A stretch of 64,000 nucleotides of DNA from Pseudoneobacillus rhizosphaerae (lineage in GTDB: Bacteria; Bacillota; Bacilli; Bacillales; Cytobacillaceae). The DNA is taken from positions 1 to 64,000 of the forward strand of contig NZ_CAKJTG010000009.1 of assembly GCF_917563885.1 (NCBI RefSeq), written 5' to 3'. The notes under the pieces were generated by a model. That model was not told the origin of the DNA. It did not search any database and saw nothing but the letters and a program-made list of their open reading frames with translations. The position numbers and the translations under genes were made by a program. The stretch's first letter is position 1, and each line of letters begins with the position of its first letter. Below, one piece after another: positions 34,843-43,773 of the stretch.

Positions 34843-35328
34843 TTAACGTCGTTGATATATGAAAAATTCATATTCGTATGGATTTTTTTCATCACGAATT
34901 CCAGGTTCTTGTAAGACAAGTTCAAAATCCTTTAGTGAAAATTCCGGAAAATAGGTATCCCCATCAAATTTCTCATATATCATCGTTAAATATAATCGAT
35001 CTACAATCGGTAATAATTCACGAAAAATTTCTGCCCCACCAATAACAAAAACTTCTTCATTTTTTTCCCGGCAATAGGCAATAAACTCCTCAATCGAATA
35101 AATAACCGTGCAGCCTTCACAAATAAAATCCCGATTTTTAGTAATAACAATATTTTCGCGTCCAGGGAGAGTGCGTCCAATCGATTCATGAGTTTTTCTC
35201 CCCATCGCTACAGGATGCCCCATAGTTACTCTTTTGAAAAACTTTAAATCCTCTGGTAAACGCCAAGGCAGTTGATTATTTTTACCAATTACCCGATTTT
35301 CATCCATTGCCCAAATGAAAGAAATCAT
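34843..35328 (-). CDS. dfrA: Dihydrofolate reductase
   Basis: A 161-residue [63 protein letters not shown] and [14 protein letters not shown]. It regenerates tetrahydrofolate from the dihydrofolate that thymidylate synthase makes. The ATG overlaps the thyA stop region by 4 bp, so the two are coupled. Confidence 0.96.
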   Translation of the reverse strand: MISFIWAMDENRVIGKNNQLPWRLPEDLKFFKRVTMGHPVAMGRKTHESIGRTLPGRENIVITKNRDFICEGCTVIYSIEEFIAYCREKNEEVFVIGGAEIFRELLPIVDRLYLTMIYEKFDGDTYFPEFSLKDFELVLQEPGIRDEKNPYEYEFFIYQRR

Positions 35329-36119
35329 ACACTTACCACTCCTTTTATATGAGGGTGTGGGTCATAGTTTTCAAGCGAAAAATCTTCGAATTTAAAATTG
35401 AAAATATCTTTGGCATCTGGATTGATTACTAATTTCGGTATTGGACGTACATCTCTTTCCATTTGAAGCTTCACTTGATCTAAATGATTTTTATAAATAT
35501 GTACATCACCAAAAGTATGGATAAATTCACCAGGCTCCAAATCACAAACATGAGCAATCATATAAGTCAAAATAGCGTATGAAGCAATATTAAATGGTAC
35601 ACCAAGAAATAGATCTGCAGATCTTTGGTATAATTGACATGACAATTTACCATCCGCTATATAAAACTGAAACAGACAATGGCATGGTGGTAAGGCCATT
35701 TTGTCTATATCTCCTACATTCCAAGCATTAACTAGCAGTCTTCTTGAATCAGGATTAGTCTTTATTTGATCAATCAATACAGCAATTTGGTCAATAGTCT
35801 CTCCATTAGCACCTGTCCAGGACCGCCACTGATGTCCATAAACTGGCCCAAGATTCCCTTCCTCGTCTGCCCATTCATTCCATATTCGAACTCCATTTTC
35901 TTGTAAATATTTAATATTTGTATCCCCATTTAAAAACCAAAGAAGTTCATGGATAATAGATTTTATATGTAGTTTTTTTGTAGTCAATAGAGGTAATCCC
36001 TTTGATAAATCAAAGCGCATTTGATATCCGAAGGTACTAATCGTTCCAGTCCCAGTTCTGTCCTCTTTTATGGTTCCATTCTCTAGAACATACTTACACA
36101 AATCCAAGTATTGCTTCAA
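35325..36119 (-). CDS. thyA: Thymidylate synthase (ThyA type)
   Basis: A 264-residue folate-dependent thymidylate synthase making dTMP from dUMP. Seen: [40 protein letters not shown], the catalytic Cys in [11 protein letters not shown], and [18 protein letters not shown]. The TTG start has AAGGA 10 bp upstream and gives the normal MKQYLDLC N-terminus and exact family length; a GTG three codons earlier overlaps the ribosome site. Followed by dfrA with a 4-bp overlap. Confidence 0.95.
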   Translation of the reverse strand: MKQYLDLCKYVLENGTIKEDRTGTGTISTFGYQMRFDLSKGLPLLTTKKLHIKSIIHELLWFLNGDTNIKYLQENGVRIWNEWADEEGNLGPVYGHQWRSWTGANGETIDQIAVLIDQIKTNPDSRRLLVNAWNVGDIDKMALPPCHCLFQFYIADGKLSCQLYQRSADLFLGVPFNIASYAILTYMIAHVCDLEPGEFIHTFGDVHIYKNHLDQVKLQMERDVRPIPKLVINPDAKDIFNFKFEDFSLENYDPHPHIKGVVSV

Positions 36120-36241
36120 GCAGGCCACATCCTTATTTTCTTTATGTCATTTTATTTCAACTTTATTACTTTTTTGCAAAAAAAAAAAGCTTTTAGGCCA
36201 TTTTCTTTTTTTATTATTTATTTTAGTTAAATATTTATATA

Positions 36242-36736
36242 TCAGCCAGAAATTTCAAACCGTTCAATCGTATCATTTAATAGGTCAAAGGATTGATTTT
36301 CATTCATGCGTTTAATTAACCCTAACTCACTGATAAAAATTTTCTTGGCACTATCTAGCATTTGTTTTTCACTAGAATTTAGCGTTTTTTCTTTATTGAT
36401 CTTAGTTAAATCACGAATAACTTCTGCGCCATCCTTGATTTTACCCGTTCTCATTTTCTCCATATTCATCTGGTAACGTTGTTTCCAAGAAAGTGATTTG
36501 TCTACTTCACCTTGATCAAACATAAGTAAAACCGCTTTTAAAGTGGGTAAATCGGCAACCGAACGTATACCTGATTTTAATACTTTATCTATAGGAATCA
36601 TAACTTGCATATTACTGCTTGGCATTTTTATTACAAAGTATCGATGCTTTTGTCCTTGTATTTCTTTTTCTTCTATGGCCTCAATAACTCCTGCCCCATG
36701 CATTGGATAAACAATGTTATCACCAATTTGATACAA
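36242..36736 (-). CDS. CarD/CdnL family transcription regulator
   Basis: A 164-residue CarD-like protein. The N-terminal RNA polymerase-interacting domain reads QIGDNIVYPMHGAGVIEAIE then FVIKMPSSNMQVMIPIDKV; the helical C-terminal part has LSWKQRYQMNMEKMRTGKI. CarD/CdnL proteins bind RNA polymerase beta and stabilise open promoters. B. subtilis YdeB is similar. The TTG start lies 8 bp after GGAGG; a TTG five codons earlier lies before that site. It is between thyA and a secreted peptidase gene, a position not seen in B. subtilis. Confidence 0.88.
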   Translation of the reverse strand: MYQIGDNIVYPMHGAGVIEAIEEKEIQGQKHRYFVIKMPSSNMQVMIPIDKVLKSGIRSVADLPTLKAVLLMFDQGEVDKSLSWKQRYQMNMEKMRTGKIKDGAEVIRDLTKINKEKTLNSSEKQMLDSAKKIFISELGLIKRMNENQSFDLLNDTIERFEISG

Positions 36737-37011
36737 GTAATCCACCTCCAAATTTGCTTACTTATATAGATTATCACAATAAAATATTATTGTCAAATTA
36801 ATTATAATACCATGCACTTTTATATACTGTCAATAATATTTTTCTCATTTTCGGCTGAAATTTTTAGATAATTTTCCCGAGAGGTTTTTACCCATAAAAT
36901 ACTATGTAAATGCTCTCAAATATGATTTAAGAAATGTTCAAAACACCTGCCATAAGTATTTGAATCACTATGTTAGTGGACTAAGACTAGAGGCACACAA
37001 GTTAAAGGTAT

Positions 37012-37069
37012 TAAAAGAGCGAACCGACCCCAATTAGAAATTAATAATAGGGTTCGGTTCGCTCTTTTC
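37012..37069 (-). terminator. Strong terminator of the peptidase gene
   Basis: An 18-19-nt stem, with arms AAAAGAGCGAACCGACCC and its complement GGGTTCGGTTCGCTCTTTT (one bulge), at 37013-37068. It encloses the stop codon of the peptidase gene. Confidence 0.85.
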
Positions 37070-37768
37070 ATTTATATTCCTAATAAATTCATATGTTTGC
37101 GGGGCTCTTTGGTATAAAATTGTCTTCGTTTCTTCCGATAGATAGTACATAGCAAAGCTTTCTGCAAAATATTCTTCAGGAAACAATAATAGGTACGAAT
37201 TGTTTGGAAATAAGATCGACCTTTCCTTTTCCCATGAATCCAAAAACAAACGATTATATTTCAGGTCATTCAATATATATCGATCAATGGAATGGGCAAG
37301 TTCGTGTAATTCTAAGTTCACAGAACCATGACCCTTACCTTTTTCACTATGCCCAAGCTTTACAAGCACAGTCTTACCTCCACCAATTCCTGGAACATCG
37401 TCCCATGTGGTTTCGGATTGATACCCCCTAGGAATCACGCCGCTCAGATGTCTTGCTGTAGGATTATCTGTTAACTTACCTTCAAATAGCTTAATTGTAA
37501 TACCTTGTTGTTCTATCTCGTCAAGCAGCTGATTGGGTAGAAGTGACAATCGACTCACGACTTTTGCTGCTTCCTTTTGATTGAAAGAATCTTCCGGAAA
37601 TAAAATGATATCGTTTAATTGTTTTTTAGGATTAATTAATAAAGATTTGATAAGAATCGAATCATCATTGAAATCAGAAAGCTTCATACCATCTACAGAA
37701 GCTTGGGATATATTATAGAATGACAACGAAAGGATAAAAATACTGAAACCAATTGCCCATCTTTTCAC
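37034..37768 (-). CDS. Secreted Pro-Pro endopeptidase homologue (M34/ATLF-like)
   Basis: A 244-residue secreted zinc protease related to Pro-Pro endopeptidases (C. difficile PPEP-1/Zmp1) and the catalytic domain of anthrax lethal factor. A signal peptide covers about 1-24 (WAIGFSIFILSLSFYNISQA). Family blocks: IKLFEGKLTDNPTARHLSGV, TWDDVPGIGGGKTVLVKLGH, the zinc/catalytic motif LELHELAHSID, then LFPEEYFAESFAMYYLSEET whose Glu is the third zinc ligand, and RAPQTYEFIRN. PPEP-1 cleaves between prolines in surface proteins. No proline-rich surface protein is encoded nearby. The GTG start has GGGAG 8 bp upstream; a longer GTG overlaps it. Confidence 0.85.
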   Translation of the reverse strand: MKRWAIGFSIFILSLSFYNISQASVDGMKLSDFNDDSILIKSLLINPKKQLNDIILFPEDSFNQKEAAKVVSRLSLLPNQLLDEIEQQGITIKLFEGKLTDNPTARHLSGVIPRGYQSETTWDDVPGIGGGKTVLVKLGHSEKGKGHGSVNLELHELAHSIDRYILNDLKYNRLFLDSWEKERSILFPNNSYLLLFPEEYFAESFAMYYLSEETKTILYQRAPQTYEFIRNINEKSEPNPIINF

Positions 37769-37823
37769 ATATCTCACTCCCTACCCTGAGACCATACCTC
37801 TAGTTGCTTACTATTCTATAAGA

Positions 37824-37829
37824 ATTATA
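37824..37829 (-). promoter_or_regulatory. Extended -10 of the peptidase gene
   Basis: TGATATAAT on the minus strand, an extended -10, 55 bp upstream of the start codon. No good -35, as is common with extended -10 promoters. Confidence 0.4.
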
Positions 37830-37880
37830 TCATATGAATCTACGAGAAAAAGGGGTTTCAAAAATGAGGAAATAACTACT

Positions 37881-37906
37881 AAAAAAACCCGGCATGTCTG
37901 CCGAGT
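37881..37906 (-). terminator. Terminator of ypjP
   Basis: CTCGGCA pairs with TGCCGGG (one wobble) around a short loop; seven U follow on the minus strand. Confidence 0.75.
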
Positions 37907-37907
37907 T

Positions 37908-38498
37908 TTAGCTCATCCATTTAGGTGGGGTATTTTTATTCCAATATATCGATCCAATTGTATGATGGTTTTGAAATCCATCTAAGTAAGTGTGATAATG
38001 AAAATTAAACCAATAACCTTGTTGTGGAGGATTGTCTCTTCTTACGTGGAAGCGAATAATATCCTCACCATTTAATTCGTTTTGAATGTGAAAAATTCGT
38101 TCTGATATTCCCCCACTCGGAAATTCAGATATGTTTAAGTATTGTAAATTTTGCTCAGGAATTTTAAGTGTTACTTCTTCGATTACCTTTTCAATTTCTG
38201 GTAAAATGACCTCTTTAAATTCATCTTCAATAACAGGCTTAATTTTACTCCCAAATTTTTGGTAGGCAAAACTCTCTGCTTGTACAAGGATTTCATCTAT
38301 AAATTGTTCTCTTGTAGGAATATTAGCAATATTATTTAAATTATGATCATCATTTTGTGGTTTCGATTCTACAAAGTCCCGTTTTAAGCCTGAATCCTGT
38401 CCTAATTCTTCTAACCAAGCAGCCTGAGAAGGAGTTACCATTCCAAATGATAAAACCGTAATCATCACTACAAGGCTTTTCCTCAGCCATTTTGGCAT
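37908..38498 (-). CDS. ypjP: YpjP-like secreted protein
   Basis: A 196-residue protein with an N-terminal signal (SLVVMITVLSFGMVTPSQA, cleavage after about residue 26) and the conserved C-terminal half NGEDIIRFHVRRDNPPQQGY followed by WFNFHYHTYLDGFQNHHTIG typical of YpjP. Function unknown. In B. subtilis ypjP is beside the thymidylate synthase gene; here two genes intervene. AAGGGTG lies 7 bp before the ATG. The mature protein contains NPPQ and TPPK, Pro-Pro pairs of no proven significance. Confidence 0.82.
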   Translation of the reverse strand: MPKWLRKSLVVMITVLSFGMVTPSQAAWLEELGQDSGLKRDFVESKPQNDDHNLNNIANIPTREQFIDEILVQAESFAYQKFGSKIKPVIEDEFKEVILPEIEKVIEEVTLKIPEQNLQYLNISEFPSGGISERIFHIQNELNGEDIIRFHVRRDNPPQQGYWFNFHYHTYLDGFQNHHTIGSIYWNKNTPPKWMS

Positions 38499-38595
38499 TT
38501 GAATTCACCCTTCCAATGATTCTTACAGTCTATTATACTGGACTTTTAATAAATTAGGCTAGTTTTTATATCAAGTTTCATAAAATTTTAACAAT

Positions 38596-39369
38596 TTATT
38601 TATCTATATACCCGAAATGAAATTTAGCGGTTTTTCTAGGTATGATTTTAAAACCAAATTGATTAAAGCGATCGCTCAAATAATGGTCCTTAAGTACCAC
38701 TCTTTTTTTTGCTACTCGCAACGCTTCCTCTATCCAAATGGGTTGAAATAATTCATAGTTAGCGATTTTAGTTAACGGCTGTATACTTACAGATTCTGTA
38801 ATGGTTTCTTCAAACATGGGGTCTAAGTAAACAACATCAAAGCTTTCATTCGGCAACATTTTTAAATAACTAAAGCAATGTGCATGACAAACTTCTATTC
38901 TTCTCATTGCCTCATTGATTTCATGTATATCTGTTGACCATTTCTTTAATCCATTTTGAACTACATAACTTAAATATTTTTCTGCCTCTAAACCAACGAT
39001 CTTACCTTTATCTCCTACCTGGTAACTAGCAACAATACTATCTGATGCTAGTCCTAACGTGCAATCCAAAAAACTCATTCCCTTAGTTAATTGACATACT
39101 TCAACAAAAGGGTCATGTTCTCCACGTAACAATCGCTTGATTCGAAACATCGCAGAACTTGGATGAAAAAAAAACGGTTCACTTTCTCCAAGTGGAAACA
39201 ATTCCAATCTCTCCTTATAGACCACGATACAAGAGTCATGCTGAAGCTGCTGTAGTTGAGATATTGAGCGCTTTTTTCTATCAATATAATTAACACGCAG
39301 CTCTGCAGCAATCTCTTTGGCTAGTTCCTTCAGTTCATCATTTGTTCGTCCAGCTGTTGTAATAAACAT
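38596..39369 (-). CDS. ypiP: SAM-dependent methyltransferase (RsmJ-like, YpiP)
   Basis: A 257-residue class I methyltransferase. Seen: SSAMFRIKRLLRGEHDPFVE, the SAM loop SFLDCTLGLASDSIVAS, GLEAEKYLSYVVQNG and the catalytic motif FDVVYLDPMFEETITE, all as in the RsmJ family (16S rRNA guanine-N2). The rRNA target is inferred from the family. Same position, beside brxA, as ypiP in B. subtilis. GGGTG lies 8 bp before the ATG. Confidence 0.8.
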   Translation of the reverse strand: MFITTAGRTNDELKELAKEIAAELRVNYIDRKKRSISQLQQLQHDSCIVVYKERLELFPLGESEPFFFHPSSAMFRIKRLLRGEHDPFVEVCQLTKGMSFLDCTLGLASDSIVASYQVGDKGKIVGLEAEKYLSYVVQNGLKKWSTDIHEINEAMRRIEVCHAHCFSYLKMLPNESFDVVYLDPMFEETITESVSIQPLTKIANYELFQPIWIEEALRVAKKRVVLKDHYLSDRFNQFGFKIIPRKTAKFHFGYIDK

Positions 39370-39395
39370 TACGTCATCACCCTATAAAGTGTATT

Positions 39396-39420
39396 GAAAA
39401 AGGATGCCATAATGGCACCC
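39396..39420 (-). terminator. Terminator of brxA
   Basis: GGGTGCCA and TGGCATCC form a stem with a TTA loop and five U on the minus strand, immediately after the brxA stop. Confidence 0.75.
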
Positions 39421-39858
39421 TTAATCTAATTTTGTTTCAAATGCGGTTAAAAGGTTCTCCATAATTGCTTCCATTGGATAGCTTTCAATGTTATGTCTTG
39501 GAATGAAGTGAACAACTTCTTTCCCTTTTAACAAAGCCATTGAAGGAGAAGACGGTTCAATTCCACCAAAGTATTCGCGCATTTTTGCTGTCGCTTCTTT
39601 ATCTTGACCTGCAAATACGGTTACTAAGTTGTCAGGTCTTTTTTCACTTCTTAAAACTGCTTGAGTTGCAGCAGGTCGCGCTAATCCAGCTGCGCATCCA
39701 CAAACGGAGTTCACAACCACTAAAGTTGTTCCTTCGGTATTGTTCATGTATTCTTCAACTGCTTCAGCTGTGATTAATTCTTGAAAACCTGCTTGTGTTA
39801 ATTCTTGACGCATGGGTATAACCATTTGTCTCATATAATCTTCATAAGCCATAGACAT
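39421..39858 (-). CDS. brxA: Bacilliredoxin BrxA
   Basis: A 145-residue YphP/YqiW family protein with the thioredoxin-like CGC active site in VVNSVCGCAAGLARPAATQA. It removes bacillithiol from S-bacillithiolated proteins after oxidative stress. Family blocks PMRQELTQAGFQEL and SSPSMALLKGKEVVHFIPRH are present. GGAGG lies 8-9 bp before the ATG. Confidence 0.93.
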   Translation of the reverse strand: MSMAYEDYMRQMVIPMRQELTQAGFQELITAEAVEEYMNNTEGTTLVVVNSVCGCAAGLARPAATQAVLRSEKRPDNLVTVFAGQDKEATAKMREYFGGIEPSSPSMALLKGKEVVHFIPRHNIESYPMEAIMENLLTAFETKLD

Positions 39859-39995
39859 GATAAAATTCCTCCATATATAAACAATTGTAGGGTTAGCATA
39901 CTATATTCATGCCATCTTATGCAATGAATGCGTTTCAGGCTGGCTTTTAGCTTTTCTAAAACTGAAAATAAAATAACTTATTGTATTCGCTTCAT

Positions 39996-41129
39996 TTAGT
40001 CATTCTTTCTCGCTTCAGTCATTTGTTTCCAAACTGAGCCTTTTGCTTCTTCACCGCCCTCAATTCGTTCAATAGCCATTTTCACCTGAAGGCTAACTTC
40101 AAATTCGGGGTCATTTTCTGCTGTTTTTAATGCCGAAAGTGCTGTTTCGTCACCGACCTCATATAAGTACATTGCTGCCCGCCAGCGGACTAGCTTACTG
40201 GAATCCTTCAATGCCGCACACATTTCATCGATTGCATCTTCGAAGCCCAAATCCGATAAACAATCACCAGCTGTCCTTCTTACAGCAACTGAAGAATCCT
40301 TTAATGCCTTATAAAGAAGAGGCAAAATTTGCTTATCCTCTACCATCCCAGAATAAACAGTTGCAAGTCTACGAATCGACATCTTTTCATCGCTAAGAGC
40401 TTTTTCTAACAATGGTAAATCTTCGACTGTCGGGTCTTCCATTTGTTCAAGCATTTGATAGCGTATACGCCAATCCGGATTAATGAAATCTTCAACAGAT
40501 ATTCTTTTCTTTGTTCGAACTTTCTTTTCTGTTTGTTCTATATTTCCGTTTTGTGCTTCGTTTAGTAAACTTCTTACTCTTTCCTCTGGGTAGGCAGCCA
40601 AAAGTTCTTCTAAAATTTCTTGACCAATTTGTTCCATCTTCCCATATCGAATTCCAAAATCTGCCCATTTCCGAAGGAGAATATAATTATCTCCAGGCAA
40701 TTGGGCTTCCATTGCAGCATTCTTATAAAAATCAGGTAGACCAAATCGTTGTTCTGAATCCTCTTCCGTCAGTTTAATTTGTAACGGAATCCCTTTAAAC
40801 ATTTGTACTTGTGCTTTTACTTCACCAAAATGCTGGCTTACACTTTTGTTTTCTGCTTTTTCTAGTGAAGTTTCTTCGCCAAAAGCAGATCTCACTTTTG
40901 GTAAAATTTCCTTCCAATCGATTCTTGCGTTACGTTCAACCGCTAAAAAATCTGCCACATGGTAAACACCTTTAACTCCATCTATTGCTAAAATAGCTTT
41001 AATCACTTCTGGTGCACCTTCATGCTGATCCTTTTTATAGTTATTACTTTTCCCCATCGGTAATTCTTGATTAAGGATGACCTTCATTGTATTAGGGCTT
41101 GGTGTTGGTTCAATGGAAATAATTTTCAT
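39996..41129 (-). CDS. ypgR: HEAT-repeat protein YpgR (CvfC-like)
   Basis: A 377-residue protein: an N-terminal NifU/Nfu-N-like domain (IEPTPSPNTMKVILNQELP, residues about 6-90) and a C-terminal HEAT-repeat array from about 215 (WRIRYQMLEQMEDPTVEDLP, VAVRRTAGDCLSDLGFEDAI and similar repeats). This is the arrangement of YpgR and of the S. aureus conserved virulence factor CvfC. The molecular role is unknown. GGAGAG precedes the ATG; it begins 4 bp after the ABC-F gene, so they share a transcript. Confidence 0.85.
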   Translation of the reverse strand: MKIISIEPTPSPNTMKVILNQELPMGKSNNYKKDQHEGAPEVIKAILAIDGVKGVYHVADFLAVERNARIDWKEILPKVRSAFGEETSLEKAENKSVSQHFGEVKAQVQMFKGIPLQIKLTEEDSEQRFGLPDFYKNAAMEAQLPGDNYILLRKWADFGIRYGKMEQIGQEILEELLAAYPEERVRSLLNEAQNGNIEQTEKKVRTKKRISVEDFINPDWRIRYQMLEQMEDPTVEDLPLLEKALSDEKMSIRRLATVYSGMVEDKQILPLLYKALKDSSVAVRRTAGDCLSDLGFEDAIDEMCAALKDSSKLVRWRAAMYLYEVGDETALSALKTAENDPEFEVSLQVKMAIERIEGGEEAKGSVWKQMTEARKND

Positions 41130-41133
41130 GCAA

Positions 41134-43005
41134 CTACTCTCCTTCAGCTAAATCAGATAAAAAGGACCAACGCTCTATTAAAAACTCTAATTCCTCATTT
41201 AAGCTTGTTTCCTTTTCTGCTAAGCTATGTGCTTTTTCAAAATCACTACCAACTTTAGATAACTCTTCTGAAATCTTTTCAATTTCTAACTCTACTGAAG
41301 CAATTTTACTATCGATTCCTTCCCACTCTTTTTGTTCCTTATAACTCATTTTCTTCTTTTTCTTTTCAGGCTGTTGCTTCATTGCCTCTTGTTTTGGCTT
41401 CACTTCTTTTTTAGATAGCTGACTTTCTAAATAGTCGGAATAGCTTCCGAAAAAGGAAGTAATCTTTCCTTCACCCTCAAATACAAGTAAGTTATCGACA
41501 ACCTTATCAAGGAAATAGCGATCATGTGATACTGTAATAACGACACCTGGAAACTCGTCTAAATAATCTTCCAAAACGGTTAATGTTTGTGTGTCTAAAT
41601 CATTGGTAGGCTCATCAAGTAAAAGGACATTTGGTTCTTCCATTAATTTCTTCAATAAATATAGTCGACGCTTTTCTCCACCAGAAAGCTTACGTATGGG
41701 AGTTCCATGTGAATTTGTAGGAAAAAGAAAACGCTCGAGCATTTGGGCGGCGGTAATATATTTTCCATCAGATGTATTGACCATTTGAGCTGTTTCATTC
41801 AGGTACTCAATCATCCGCTTATTTTCGTCCATATCATCATTTTCTTGTGTGTAATAAGCAACTTTCACTGTTTGTCCGATTATCAATTCACCTTCATCAG
41901 GAGAAATCCTGCCTGCCAACAAATTTAATAGCGTAGATTTACCCGCTCCATTTCGACCAATAATTCCAATTCGGTCACCAGGCTTCATTAAATAATCAAA
42001 ATCCTTTAAGACAGTCTTTTCCCCAAAATGTTTGCTTATGTTCTTTAGTTCGAATACTTGCTTGCCAAGTCGACTTCCATTTAGTGTGATATCTAGCTTT
42101 TCAGTAGATTTTTGCTCACCTAATTTGGTATCTAAAGTGTCAAACCTCTGAATTCTTGCTTTTTGTTTCGTTGTTCGAGCTTTAGCCCCTCGTCTCATCC
42201 ATTCAAGCTCATTTCGGTAAAGGTTTCGCAATTTATCAAAGGTAGCAGCTTCATTTTCTTCACGAATTGCTTTTGATTCTAAGAAAGAAGCATAGTTACC
42301 TTTATAGCTATACAAATTTCCACTGTCTAGTTCAAATATTCGATTCGTTACACGATCGAGAAAATAGCGATCATGTGTAACTAAAAGGATTGAACCATTA
42401 TACCGACTTAAATATTCCTCTAACCATTTAACTGAATCAAAGTCCAGATGGTTTGTAGGCTCATCTAAAATTAATAAATCAGGGGAATCGATTAAAACTT
42501 CTGCAAGAGCTACACGTTTTTTTTGTCCACCTGATAACTCACTAATTTTCAGTTGATAATTTTCAATCCCGAGCTTATTCAATATTGATTTTGCATTAGC
42601 ACTAGCATCCCATGCATTAAATGTATCCATGTCTTTTTGAAGAGAGAAAAGTTTTTCTTGAAGTAGTGCATTGCTTGAATCACGATTTAATTCTTCTAGT
42701 GCATGTTCATACTGCCGTAGAATTTTAAACATAGGAGAATCACCTTTAAACACTTGCTCAAGGACAGTTAATTCACCATTCAACTCAGGTTGCTGTGAAA
42801 GATAGGAGATGGAGTAGTCTTTACCTGCCACAATTTCCCCTGAATCAGGAAAATCAATTCCTGCAACAATTTTAAGCAGTGAAGACTTTCCTGTACCGTT
42901 TACCCCGATTAATCCAACCCGCTCTTTTTCGTTTATTGTAAAAGAGATTTCCTTAAACAGCTTTTTCTCTCCATAAGTCTTCGTAACGTTCTCAATCGAA
43001 ATCAT
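41134..43005 (-). CDS. ABC-F ATPase (Uup/YfmR type)
   Basis: A ~623-residue soluble protein with two ABC domains and no membrane part. First domain: Walker A GVNGTGKSS, signature LSGGQKKRVALAE, Walker B LLILDEPTNHLD. Second: GRNGAGKST, LSGGEKRRLYLL, VLLLDEPTNDLD. A P-site-type linker lies between them (RRGAKARTTKQKARIQRFD) and a charged C-terminal coiled coil follows, the Uup/YfmR pattern. ABC-F proteins act on stalled ribosomes; B. subtilis YfmR helps at polyproline stalls. The ATG used is 2 bp past the stop of the HD gene; an ATG seven codons earlier also overlaps it. Confidence 0.88.
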   Translation of the reverse strand: MISIENVTKTYGEKKLFKEISFTINEKERVGLIGVNGTGKSSLLKIVAGIDFPDSGEIVAGKDYSISYLSQQPELNGELTVLEQVFKGDSPMFKILRQYEHALEELNRDSSNALLQEKLFSLQKDMDTFNAWDASANAKSILNKLGIENYQLKISELSGGQKKRVALAEVLIDSPDLLILDEPTNHLDFDSVKWLEEYLSRYNGSILLVTHDRYFLDRVTNRIFELDSGNLYSYKGNYASFLESKAIREENEAATFDKLRNLYRNELEWMRRGAKARTTKQKARIQRFDTLDTKLGEQKSTEKLDITLNGSRLGKQVFELKNISKHFGEKTVLKDFDYLMKPGDRIGIIGRNGAGKSTLLNLLAGRISPDEGELIIGQTVKVAYYTQENDDMDENKRMIEYLNETAQMVNTSDGKYITAAQMLERFLFPTNSHGTPIRKLSGGEKRRLYLLKKLMEEPNVLLLDEPTNDLDTQTLTVLEDYLDEFPGVVITVSHDRYFLDKVVDNLLVFEGEGKITSFFGSYSDYLESQLSKKEVKPKQEAMKQQPEKKKKKMSYKEQKEWEGIDSKIASVELEIEKISEELSKVGSDFEKAHSLAEKETSLNEELEFLIERWSFLSDLAEGE

Positions 43006-43007
43006 TT

Positions 43008-43661
43008 TCAAGCTTGACCATTCCATTCTTGATAAAATTGTAATAAAAATTCTTCCATATAACGATGCCTTTCTTCGGCCATCATTTTAGCTGTATCCGT
43101 GTTTAGCAAATCCTTTAATAACAATAGCTTTTCATAAAAATGATGGATACTTGAAGATTTTCCTTGTCGATATTCTTCTATAGTCATCTTCTCACGTACA
43201 GTTAGATCTGGATGGTAAATGGGCTGTCCCTTTTTGCCACCAAATGCGAATGTTCTAGCTATGCCAATTGCACCTAATGCATCCAAACGGTCAGCATCCT
43301 GAACAATTTTTGCTTCTATCGAAGACAATGGTTTTTTTTCACCACCGCGAAAAGAGATACTATTAATTACTTCAATTATTTTCAAAGCCTGGTCAGCTGA
43401 GAGTGGAATCCCCTCAATAAAATTACTTAGTTTATTCTGACCTTCGTGTACACTACTATTTAGTTTTTCGTCTGGAATATCATGTAAAAGAGCAGCCATT
43501 TCAATAATGAAAAGGTCCCCTTGTCGTTCTCTTTCAGCAATTAGCAACGCATTTTTCCTAACCCGGTCAACGTGATACCAATCATGACCTGTTGAGTCTT
43601 CACCCATTTGTTTTCTTACAAATTCTACTGTAGTTTCTATAATGAATGATGTATTTATCAA
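43008..43661 (-). CDS. ypgQ: HD-domain phosphohydrolase YpgQ
   Basis: A 217-residue HD-superfamily hydrolase. Seen: GHDWYHVDRVRKNAL and IEMAALLHDIPDEKL (the HD metal ligands), VQDADRLDALGAIGIARTFA. B. subtilis YpgQ is a manganese-dependent pyrophosphohydrolase acting on dNTPs. It starts at TTG with AGGTGAGGG upstream. The stop codon adjoins the ABC-F start, so the order ypgQ, ABC-F, ypgR is one unit. Confidence 0.88.
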   Translation of the reverse strand: MINTSFIIETTVEFVRKQMGEDSTGHDWYHVDRVRKNALLIAERERQGDLFIIEMAALLHDIPDEKLNSSVHEGQNKLSNFIEGIPLSADQALKIIEVINSISFRGGEKKPLSSIEAKIVQDADRLDALGAIGIARTFAFGGKKGQPIYHPDLTVREKMTIEEYRQGKSSSIHHFYEKLLLLKDLLNTDTAKMMAEERHRYMEEFLLQFYQEWNGQA

Positions 43662-43746
43662 TTAAATCCCTCACCTTCAACCAACCTTATTTTAACATAA
43701 GCGCAAGAAAATGTTTTGCAATCTGATAGGATGTGTTGGCAAAACA

Positions 43747-43771
43747 TAAAAAAAGCACCTCAAAGGGCACT
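43747..43771 (-). terminator. Terminator of the second degV-family gene
   Basis: AGTGCC and GGTGCT pair with two wobbles around a short loop; seven U follow on the minus strand. Confidence 0.6.
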
Positions 43772-43773
43772 TT

